From positions 1-64,000 of the forward strand of contig NZ_CABVPP010000026.1 of the NCBI RefSeq assembly GCF_902499075.1: 64,000 nucleotides of DNA. The letters run 5' to 3'. Below the pieces are notes generated by a model, which saw nothing but the letters and a program-made list of their open reading frames with translations, was not told where the DNA came from and ran no database searches. Below are positions 1 to 7,737 of the stretch, one piece after another (within the stretch, counting starts at the first letter, position 1; every line of letters begins with the position of its first letter). The DNA is from Burkholderia pseudomultivorans. GTDB taxonomy: Bacteria > Pseudomonadota > Gammaproteobacteria > Burkholderiales > Burkholderiaceae. A program made the translations under genes and the position numbers.

Positions 1-249
1 CGGACGGCCCGTTAAGGCGGGAGGCGACCATTCCATCTATTTAGCGGAAACGCGACATCTGAACTTGGGACCTACACTCAAACTGACGATAATTCACGTT
101 ATGTAAAATCAACAAAACAGCCACCGAATCCAGCCCATCCTCCGCCCGCCGACGCGAAAAATCCGCATCCGCCGACACAAACAGCCTCTACCGAGCTGCT
201 TCGCCCGGGAAGATCCAACGCCACGAACTTCATCGACCCGCAATGCTAA
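1..249 (+). pseudogene. Possible broken C-terminal coding remnant at window edge
   Basis: No start codon is present. One plus frame is open from the window edge to a TAA at 104-106 and reads a segment containing GGDHSIYLAE. A second frame is open from 16 to a TAA at 247-249 and reads a proline-, threonine- and asparagine-rich tail ending NFIDPQC. The two could be one protein tail broken by a frameshift near 70-80, but neither is recognised. The stretch has lower GC than its neighbours and converges on the immunity gene, overlapping its last 4 bases. It could equally be non-coding debris of an earlier Rhs tip exchange. Low confidence. Confidence 0.25.
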
Positions 250-1010
250 TCGACCGCATGCGAGCCTTTGATCGTGAAGGTGCGCACCCAGTCAAGCGCC
301 GCTTCGCCGGCCATTATTCGTCCAGCCTCCCCTAACTCAATCTCGCAACGGCCCTTAGCAAACTCGAGATGCACATGCACGCCCTCGAAGTTCTCCACGT
401 CGACAGTTCCACCGACGTTAACTGCATCGGCGATCACGAGTTCGATGTCGTTCAGGCGAAAGACACACAAATTCTCTTGGTCCTCGCTGGCGACGCCACT
501 GGGTAGCCAGAACCTCGCTCGTAGCGCAGGCGCCGGCGGGCGCCTCCAATTGGCCCAATGAATGATTTTTCGCAGCCTGTAGTCGATTTCGTCCGATGGA
601 TCGTGAAGTGGAATTTCGCATCGATAGGCGGGAAAAGCGGTGTAAACGGCACTACAACGTATGCGATCTGTTTCGTTGCTGATCGAACCGTTGATCAAAG
701 AAGAATGAACGAGTACGCCAAGGTCGAAAGCCGTCTGCCGCAACACGTCGCTCGAAAATAGGTCGATCGGACGTGCTGCGCTCACCGCACTGACTTGGGC
801 GGCGGTGAGCGTGTTCAAGAAGGCAAGCACAAGGGCCGGATCGTACGTGTCTTTCGCGCAGTGGATTTTACAGGCCCAATCTCCGGTGAACCTGACAAAG
901 AATTCCAACTGGGCGCTATTGAACGCCTTCCAGCGCAAGATGTCGTGACGTGCCATCACGGGACGCGGTGTCAGCGCCTCGGTGAAGCGGCGTTGCAATT
1001 CGCTTGTCAT
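246..1010 (-). CDS. Candidate immunity protein for the Rhs toxin
   Basis: A 254-residue protein that I do not recognise. It has no signal peptide or membrane segment, so it is probably cytoplasmic. Its ATG overlaps the rhs stop codon in an ATGA junction, so the two are translationally coupled. In polymorphic Rhs systems the gene immediately downstream of the toxin tip normally encodes the cognate immunity protein, and this is the only such gene before the window end. Codon use is less GC3-biased than in the tss genes, like the toxin tip beside it, fitting joint acquisition. The role is inferred from position only; direct toxin binding is not shown by sequence. Confidence 0.6.
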   Translation of the reverse strand: MTSELQRRFTEALTPRPVMARHDILRWKAFNSAQLEFFVRFTGDWACKIHCAKDTYDPALVLAFLNTLTAAQVSAVSAARPIDLFSSDVLRQTAFDLGVLVHSSLINGSISNETDRIRCSAVYTAFPAYRCEIPLHDPSDEIDYRLRKIIHWANWRRPPAPALRARFWLPSGVASEDQENLCVFRLNDIELVIADAVNVGGTVDVENFEGVHVHLEFAKGRCEIELGEAGRIMAGEAALDWVRTFTIKGSHAVD

Positions 1011-4000
1011 GGTAGATAATTCTTGCCAGTTTTCACTTTGAAGTTAAAGTCGCTGCCTTTTTTAGCGTTGGCGGAGCGGTCCATTGCTTCGAGATTATGG
1101 TGATCATCGTGAAACGCATCGCGAGTCGCTCGATCGGTGTCACAACCAGGCGGGTACTTCTTCACGGTGCCGTCCGGCCTTGTGACAGTCGCGCCATGGG
1201 TGTACATCCGCGCTACGGAAATCTGATGGTCGTAGGTCAGATTCGTGATCCTCCTGCCGTTGGCGTCGAGTACATAAGTCTTGTTGCCTTCGGCATCGAA
1301 TACATAGTTGCCGTCTTTATCTTTTTCGTACTTATAGAAATCAATCTTCTCATTGCCGTTCACCCACTGCAGTTGATCGCGCTGGCTAACCACTCCAGCA
1401 GGATCCCTCGCCGGGTCGAGACCACCGGGAAACTGGCTGATGGTTCCTTCGTCTACCCATTTCTTTCCTTCAAGCGTATATCGCTTTATCATTTCCATAT
1501 GTGTCTCGACAGAATACGTGCTGGTGAACTCGTTTTCCCTTGTGCGTATTCCTTTAACCTTATTGATGGCTTCGTATAAGTCGGGAATTTCGTGATCAAT
1601 AATTTTATTATATCTGTTTGTTTCGGCGACAAATCCCGCTCCAAACATATTACCCGTTATAGATGCTAGATCCTTTTTTTCGCGTTCGAGCTCCTCGATC
1701 TGACCCCTCAGATTTGCGATGATCTCTTCACGTTCCGCTTCCTGCCTTGCTCGCTTTTCGTCGCGCTTCTGTTGTGCGCTCAATTTCTTTTCTTGTGGTT
1801 GGCCGGCGGCCGTCGCGTCTTCCGATGAAGGCTCCGTTGCCTCTTCACCCTCATCGTGCGCCTTCAGGCCCAGCACATCTACTACCGCGACCGGATTGGC
1901 GGTGTACGCGTAAAGATTGATCCCCCCTGCAAGTCCAAGCGGATCTGACTGAAGATATCGCCCCAACATCGGGCTGTATGACCTGAATCGGTTGACATGC
2001 AAGCCGGTTTCGCGCTGCAGCCAATGCCCCGGCCAGCGCACGTCGTACTCCACCGAATTTCCCTCCGCGACCACAATCGTTCCGTATGGATCGATCTCCT
2101 TCGCGAGCCATACCACATCGCCGCTGCCATCCTCGATCCACTCGGGCATGCCGACCTGGTTGCAGAGCACGAAGTACTCGTTTCCCGAAGCCGCCGGCGC
2201 ATCAATGCCGGGATAATCGATGAACATGAACGGCACCAGCGATGTCGCGTCGACATAAACGAAGACTCGCAGCTTGCCGTTGGGTTCGATCTGCGCAGCC
2301 AGCCGGTCTTCGCTCCAGTAGTACGCCGTTGAGCGATCACCCGTTGTCGCGATTATCTGGCGGCAAAGGCCGTCGTATTCTGCCGTCCACGCATCGGATC
2401 GATCGGACCACTCGATGCCGACAAGGAGGTCCATGCTGTCGTAACGAAAGGTCGTGCGCCGACCGTCGCGCGCAATTTCTTCGCATAGGTGGTTGCGCTC
2501 GTTGTATCTGTATTGGCCGTGCGACGCCGTCGATAATCGGTTACCGTCCGCGTAATGCATTCTCGTGCAGGTCGGCATCGACAACAGATTCCCGGCCGGG
2601 TCGTACTCGTAGCGGCGAGTTTGCCAACCGGCGCATACCTCGCCGACCAGTCGATGCGCGCCGTCGTACTGGTAGTGCGTGTCACCCTTCTCGCTGTCGC
2701 TCACGCGACGCAGCTCCCCGGCCCCGCTGTACTCATACGCCGTTCGACGAAATGCCGCAGGTGCACCGGTACGCCAAGTGACGCGCTCCGTGCAACGCCC
2801 CTTGTTATCGAACGTATAGCAAACCTGCGTACCATTGCCCAACTGGAGCAGCACACGGCCGTCATTGCCACGTTGTATGCAATGAGCCCTGCCGCCCAGA
2901 GTCCGAATCGACGTTGCTCCTTGCGCGGTAGGCGTGTACATGACGTCGAACCGCCCGAAGCAGGCTGTTCGCCTCAGCCGATGACCATCGTATTCATGCG
3001 TGACGCCCGCACCGTCGCGCTTGTCCGACGTGAGTCGTCCGCGCGAATCGAACGTTCGCGTGATCTCGTGCGCATTGGTGGAGGCTTTCGTATGCATGCC
3101 AAAGCGGTCATATTCATAAACATGCTTGCTGCCCGACGCCAGAGTCCGCTCGCGCGGCAGGCCGTTGTTGCCGATTTCGAATTTCAATAACCAGTTGCCC
3201 GCGCCGTCGTGCTTTTCGATCAGGCGGTCGCCGCCGTCATAGCAATAGGTCTCGCGCAGCTGGCCATGCCGTATCACACTCGTCAGCCGGTTCTTCAGGT
3301 CGTAGCCGTAAACGGTTTCGTTACCGTTTGCATCGGTGATCGACGCGATGTTCCGGCGAGGTGTATAACGATAGCGAATCGTCTCGCCGCGCGCATTCTC
3401 TTCGCTGGCCAGCAGATTCCATGAACATCGCGTATAGCGGGTCGCGGCGCCATCCTGATCGAACCACCGCAGCAGATTGTCTTCGGCATCGTATTCGAAG
3501 CGCTCGGCGTGTCCGCTCATATCCGTGTGCCGGATCACCCTGCCTGCAACGTCGCGTTGTTCTCGCTGTTCATCGGGCAATTGGGCAGCCGCAGTGGCAG
3601 CCCCCCATGTCCAATGTTCGACCGCCCGCGGTAGCAGCACCCCGCCGGCAAGGTCGGCGTCGTTGGCATCTCCCCACATCAGGCCAAGCATCGAGTTTGA
3701 CACGGTGTGCGCAAGCGGGTTGGGCAGGTTCGGCAGATCGTCCTTGCCTGGCCAGAGGTTTCCGAATCGATCGAGGCGGCCGATGTTCCTGTCCAGCCTG
3801 TCGTAAAGCCATCGCAACGCTCGGCCGCCCGAGTCGATTTCCTCAACGATGCGACCCGACGGAGCGATCACGTACTCCGCCGCCCCTCCATACGGGTCGA
3901 CCACGCGGGTAATCGTCCCTACGTCGTTGAACAGGACTGTCCACTTGCCTCCGTCCGCCTCGGTGACAATGGTGCGCCCTGGCTGGTACTCGAAGCGGAC

Positions 4001-5746
4001 GTGCCACATCCCGTCTTGGCCGGTGCTCTCCATGCAGCGACCCTCATGGTCGTAGCGATAAAAGAACGCGTACCCGTTCGCATTGGTAAGGCGCACGATT
4101 CGGCGCTGTGAATCATATTCGTAAGCCGAAACCGAATCGAGTGCATTGCGGTAGTTGGCCAGACAGCCGCTTGTATCGTATCCGTAGTGGGCGATGCGGT
4201 GAATCTCGCCGCCGACGTCCGTCAGCACAACTTCGAGGATCCGTCCGAACCCGTCATACCCGAACCCGATCACCCGCCGGGTCCGGCCTCGCTCGTCGGT
4301 CTGCGTAATACTCTGCAGACGCCCCTTTTCGTTCCAATGCAGGACACTACGCGTTCCATCGCGGATATGACCGACACAGTGGGCGGACCGGTCCGTTGCC
4401 GAGTCCCGCTCAAACTCCAGGTTTCCTTCCACTTCGTGCCGGACGATAAAGCGCCGGCCGTCCACCTGTTCAATTTCGTATCCCTGGCAATAACCGCTAT
4501 ATATCCCATCCGCTCGCTTGCCGAAAGCGTATTCTGTTCCGCGCGGATCGGTATAAACCGCACGCGTGCGCAGTAGCTGGAGTTCGTGCTGCCATGCATG
4601 TCGGAACCCGTATCCCAGCATGCCGTCCCGCTCGCACCAGCCGCTGCAGTAGTGGCGCCCCCATTTGAACGGCTCGACCCCGTCCGTCTTATAGTCCGTG
4701 AAATTGTTCTCGATTTCGCCCGTAACGGCGCTAACCGGCTCGCCCCACGATTCACAGGCCAGTTTCTGCGCCCACTTCGGCAGCTTCGGCCTTACCTTCT
4801 TCCCGATCCCATGCTTCGCCCCATGCCACATCATCTGCGCATCCGGCAGCGGAAACCCGCCGATCAACACCGTCGGATCGCCCATGAGCAGCGTGCCCAT
4901 ACTTGGCTCGATACCGGGATCCTTGCCCATCAGGTTGCTGAGCATCATGAACGCGAGATCGGCCGCAGTCTGCGCAGCCGTCATCGCGGCTGCCAGATCC
5001 TCGTGATGCTTCGCATCACTGGCAGCAGTTGCCGCGCCCGCCGCCGGCCCAACCGCTGCGTTACCAATCCCCCATGCCTTCCCTGCCCGTCCCAACAACT
5101 TCGCTCGTCCGCTTACCTGAGCCGCCTCCTCGCTTTTCTCCGCCGCACTCTCCGCTTCACCGCCCGACTTCCCGACATGCCCCATCGGATTGCAATGCCG
5201 CGTGATGTCGATGCCCATGCGCGCCGCACGCATTCCGCCGATAAACGTATTGCTCGAACCCGTCTGGATATCGAAGTAAGGCGTCAGTCCACCACAAGTA
5301 GGCGCGAAGCCGATGTCCAGCACCCGTGCGGCAGGGATGCCGCCGACCAACACGCTCAGGCAACCGGCGCCAATCGTCATACCGGAACTCGGCAACGGAA
5401 AACCATTACTGGGCGGATGACTGTGCGCATGCGGCGTACCGAGATGCGGAACGCCAATGGTGGCAGCCGGCATCCCCGGCACCTTGTCGAGCAGTGGGAT
5501 CTGCGCGATACCAGTATTGAGCAACTGCGACGGCATGCCCTGCAATGATGCAAGGGAATTCACCGCCTCGCTGACATGGTGGAGCGTGCTCCCTTTCGAC
5601 GAGAACGTTTCCTTGAATGGATCGAATGTCGACTTGACCGTATCGAGTAACGCATCGCACGCGGTGTCCGCTTTGGCTTCCGATTGCGTCGCGTGACTCT
5701 CTGGGGGATCGGAAGCACGCGTAAAACGAGGTTCGGATTCGCTCAT
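1007..5746 (-). CDS. PAAR-domain Rhs polymorphic toxin (T6SS effector), HNH-like C-terminus
   Basis: A 1579-residue T6SS-delivered Rhs protein. Residues about 75-190 are a PAAR-like spike region (GIPAARVLD, TFIGGMRAARMG), followed by an Ala-rich stretch that could hold the transmembrane or chaperone-binding helices. Many YD repeats (YDxxGR, RYDxxG) form the Rhs shell from about 330 to 1295. The shell ends with the conserved core boundary DPLGLAGGINLY and VVDVLGL. The following 285 residues are the variable tip: a charged coiled coil (about 1320-1370), then a C-terminus with TYDHQISVAR, FHDDHHNLEAMDRSANAKKG and conserved D-H, N-L and N-KG spacing, suggesting an HNH/His-Me-finger nuclease. DNA encoding the tip is AT-richer than the shell. 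The start overlaps the upstream TPR gene (ATGA). The nuclease call is inference. Confidence 0.9.
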   Translation of the reverse strand: MSESEPRFTRASDPPESHATQSEAKADTACDALLDTVKSTFDPFKETFSSKGSTLHHVSEAVNSLASLQGMPSQLLNTGIAQIPLLDKVPGMPAATIGVPHLGTPHAHSHPPSNGFPLPSSGMTIGAGCLSVLVGGIPAARVLDIGFAPTCGGLTPYFDIQTGSSNTFIGGMRAARMGIDITRHCNPMGHVGKSGGEAESAAEKSEEAAQVSGRAKLLGRAGKAWGIGNAAVGPAAGAATAASDAKHHEDLAAAMTAAQTAADLAFMMLSNLMGKDPGIEPSMGTLLMGDPTVLIGGFPLPDAQMMWHGAKHGIGKKVRPKLPKWAQKLACESWGEPVSAVTGEIENNFTDYKTDGVEPFKWGRHYCSGWCERDGMLGYGFRHAWQHELQLLRTRAVYTDPRGTEYAFGKRADGIYSGYCQGYEIEQVDGRRFIVRHEVEGNLEFERDSATDRSAHCVGHIRDGTRSVLHWNEKGRLQSITQTDERGRTRRVIGFGYDGFGRILEVVLTDVGGEIHRIAHYGYDTSGCLANYRNALDSVSAYEYDSQRRIVRLTNANGYAFFYRYDHEGRCMESTGQDGMWHVRFEYQPGRTIVTEADGGKWTVLFNDVGTITRVVDPYGGAAEYVIAPSGRIVEEIDSGGRALRWLYDRLDRNIGRLDRFGNLWPGKDDLPNLPNPLAHTVSNSMLGLMWGDANDADLAGGVLLPRAVEHWTWGAATAAAQLPDEQREQRDVAGRVIRHTDMSGHAERFEYDAEDNLLRWFDQDGAATRYTRCSWNLLASEENARGETIRYRYTPRRNIASITDANGNETVYGYDLKNRLTSVIRHGQLRETYCYDGGDRLIEKHDGAGNWLLKFEIGNNGLPRERTLASGSKHVYEYDRFGMHTKASTNAHEITRTFDSRGRLTSDKRDGAGVTHEYDGHRLRRTACFGRFDVMYTPTAQGATSIRTLGGRAHCIQRGNDGRVLLQLGNGTQVCYTFDNKGRCTERVTWRTGAPAAFRRTAYEYSGAGELRRVSDSEKGDTHYQYDGAHRLVGEVCAGWQTRRYEYDPAGNLLSMPTCTRMHYADGNRLSTASHGQYRYNERNHLCEEIARDGRRTTFRYDSMDLLVGIEWSDRSDAWTAEYDGLCRQIIATTGDRSTAYYWSEDRLAAQIEPNGKLRVFVYVDATSLVPFMFIDYPGIDAPAASGNEYFVLCNQVGMPEWIEDGSGDVVWLAKEIDPYGTIVVAEGNSVEYDVRWPGHWLQRETGLHVNRFRSYSPMLGRYLQSDPLGLAGGINLYAYTANPVAVVDVLGLKAHDEGEEATEPSSEDATAAGQPQEKKLSAQQKRDEKRARQEAEREEIIANLRGQIEELEREKKDLASITGNMFGAGFVAETNRYNKIIDHEIPDLYEAINKVKGIRTRENEFTSTYSVETHMEMIKRYTLEGKKWVDEGTISQFPGGLDPARDPAGVVSQRDQLQWVNGNEKIDFYKYEKDKDGNYVFDAEGNKTYVLDANGRRITNLTYDHQISVARMYTHGATVTRPDGTVKKYPPGCDTDRATRDAFHDDHHNLEAMDRSANAKKGSDFNFKVKTGKNYLP

Positions 5747-7041
5747 TGCCGTGCCTGCTCATCTTCGGTCGTCACGTGGCGCGCAGCCGACGCCGTGGCC
5801 GCACGCAGACGAGCCATGTAAAGCGGATCTTTCTCCAACTCATACGCCCTCGCTTCGGTTTTCAGACCGGCGTTTCCGTAAAGCGATACGAGTCGATCGA
5901 GAATGCTGATGCGTTGCCGTTCGCAACCGAACTGCTCGCACAATCCCTTCGCGGCGATCCAGTTCTTTGCGGCTTCCGCCGCCTGGCCGCATGCCAGCAA
6001 TGCGATGCCACCCTTCTCCATCGCCTCGATCTTCGTATGAACGAGCATCATCCTTCCGGCAGCACCGCTTGCCAGATCGAAATAAGTCGCCGCCTTCGCA
6101 TGTTCGCCGAGCGTGTTGCAGCAGCCGCCCGTCGCCATCAGCGCATTGAGCACGATCAGCAAATTCCGACTATCGAGCGCTGCCGATAGCGCACGCAAGT
6201 ACCAGTCCTTCGCGTCGCCCGACGACCCGTGCCGCAATGCCACATCGCCCAAGCCATGCAACGCGATTGCGCAACCGGTCGAATCTTTCCGTTCCGCATG
6301 AAATGCAAAGAGCGTGTAATACTTGCGCTGCGCGTCGGGTAGCCTGTCGTGCGCGAGGTCGATCCCGGCAATCTGCATCAAGGCCCCCATGCGCTGCTCG
6401 ATCGGATATACCGCATCGTTTGCAATGGCGACCAGATTGCGCGTCGCTTTTTCGGAGGAAAAATCGACAGGAAGAATCAACACATGCTCCGCTTTTTTCT
6501 CGCGAGCGAGCGGAATCAGGCAAGGTTGCTTCCGGTCGTCACGGATGCAGAACCGATTCCCCTCCATCCAGTCTTCGAATCCATTCAGTGCCAGACATTG
6601 CAGAACGATCTTTGCGAAGCCGCCAAAGTCGCCCATCGGTGACGGTAACCATGCCCAAACGACTTTTACCCCCTCGGGAATTAGCGTGCGCACATGAACG
6701 ACGGCATCACGCAACCGCTGTGCAGGCGCACGCCTCGGATCGGTGCAGGTCAGCGGCAACGGCGGCCAGCTTCCTTCACCGCGCTCGACGCGTACCGCGC
6801 TTTCGTCGGCGATCTGACGGGCGAGCGCTTCCATGCACGTTTTCAGATACGCGTCAGCCGAGTCGCACGGAAACGGGAAGATCAGAAAAATCGCGTCGCC
6901 GACACGCTCGTCGAGCGATTGCAGCATCTTCAGCACGGGCACGATGTCGTTGTCCGTTGCTTCGAGTAGCAACGTCGGATCGTCAGGCTGATCGATGAAG
7001 GCCTCAAGCGACGATTCGATGGCGGAGAATTCGCGATGCAT
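5743..7041 (-). CDS. TPR-repeat protein, possible Rhs loading adaptor
   Basis: A 432-residue soluble protein lying between the VgrG/DUF6484 genes and rhs, overlapping rhs by 4 bases. Residues about 230-420 form several TPR-like helical hairpins (ALHGLGDVALRHG, CQ-rich GQAAEAAKNW, LDRLVSLYGNAG). The first 200 residues are not recognised and have alternating hydrophobic strands (DAIFLIFPFPC, VKVVWAWLPSP, AEHVLILPVDF), perhaps an alpha/beta domain. No Eag/DUF1795 chaperone, Tap/DUF4123 or DUF2169 adaptor is visible near this Rhs effector, so this TPR protein is the best positional candidate for that job. That function is inferred only. Start chosen at the ATG 17 bases before the DUF6484 stop. 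Confidence 0.75.
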   Translation of the reverse strand: MHREFSAIESSLEAFIDQPDDPTLLLEATDNDIVPVLKMLQSLDERVGDAIFLIFPFPCDSADAYLKTCMEALARQIADESAVRVERGEGSWPPLPLTCTDPRRAPAQRLRDAVVHVRTLIPEGVKVVWAWLPSPMGDFGGFAKIVLQCLALNGFEDWMEGNRFCIRDDRKQPCLIPLAREKKAEHVLILPVDFSSEKATRNLVAIANDAVYPIEQRMGALMQIAGIDLAHDRLPDAQRKYYTLFAFHAERKDSTGCAIALHGLGDVALRHGSSGDAKDWYLRALSAALDSRNLLIVLNALMATGGCCNTLGEHAKAATYFDLASGAAGRMMLVHTKIEAMEKGGIALLACGQAAEAAKNWIAAKGLCEQFGCERQRISILDRLVSLYGNAGLKTEARAYELEKDPLYMARLRAATASAARHVTTEDEQARQ

Positions 7042-7058
7042 GGCGTCAGGCCGTCCCC

Positions 7059-7682
7059 TCAGTTCAGACGGATGTACCGGCTGCGCACCACGGTGTCAGC
7101 TTCGGTCCGGATATCGACGCCACCTCGCCCGCCTTCGAGCTCGAGCGTCTGTGCACTCAATCTCAGCTTGCCGGCGACTTCGATGTTTACGTTCCGGTTC
7201 AGCAATGTCACGACTGGTCCGTCCGGCGACGCGCGTACCTGCAATAACGGACAACCCGACGCATCTGAAACCTGCAAGCACTTGTCTGCTTCGAGCGAAA
7301 GTGCCATTGCAGGCTCGACGACCGGTTCGACCGGTTCGCCCGAACCCTTTCGCTTCAGCAACCCGGCGATCAGATATTCAGGCCAATTCGACGGCGATTG
7401 CAGCAGTACACGATCACCGATCTCCGGTTTCACGCCATTCATGCATTCCAGCCAGTGCTCGCGTGTGGTGCTATCCGGCATCGACCATTTCACGCGAACC
7501 CTGCCCATCGCATCGGGGTGGTGCGTATCCGTCACTTCGCCGATCAATGTCGATGATTCGCGCCGGTCGTCAGGCGCGGAACGATCCGGCGTCGCATCGT
7601 TGGCGAACAGTCTTCGCAGTGCCTCGATCGTTTCCGCTTCGAGCGCTTCGTCGACCATCATCTGATCCGATTCGTTTTCCAT
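7059..7682 (-). CDS. DUF6484-type VgrG-associated protein
   Basis: A 207-residue protein directly downstream of vgrG (55-bp gap). The ATG at 7682 is preceded by a good GGGAGA ribosome site, so a longer reading frame starting at 7754 is rejected. Residues about 45-110 read IGEVTDTHHPDAMGRVRVKW then GDRVLLQSPSNWPEYLIAGLL. This resembles the OB-fold of VgrG/gp5 (GRVKV...GDEV...PVVLG). The last 70 residues (SLEADKCLQV, VTLLNRNVNIEVAGKLRL) look like beta repeats as in DUF2345. It may sit on or near the spike and link VgrG to the Rhs effector. The family name is from memory of such genes beside Burkholderia vgrG; the function is unknown. Confidence 0.7.
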   Translation of the reverse strand: MENESDQMMVDEALEAETIEALRRLFANDATPDRSAPDDRRESSTLIGEVTDTHHPDAMGRVRVKWSMPDSTTREHWLECMNGVKPEIGDRVLLQSPSNWPEYLIAGLLKRKGSGEPVEPVVEPAMALSLEADKCLQVSDASGCPLLQVRASPDGPVVTLLNRNVNIEVAGKLRLSAQTLELEGGRGGVDIRTEADTVVRSRYIRLN

Positions 7683-7737
7683 CGAATGTCTCCCATGCTT
7701 CGAATGCAAACGGGCAACCGGTTGGTGCCGGTCGAAA

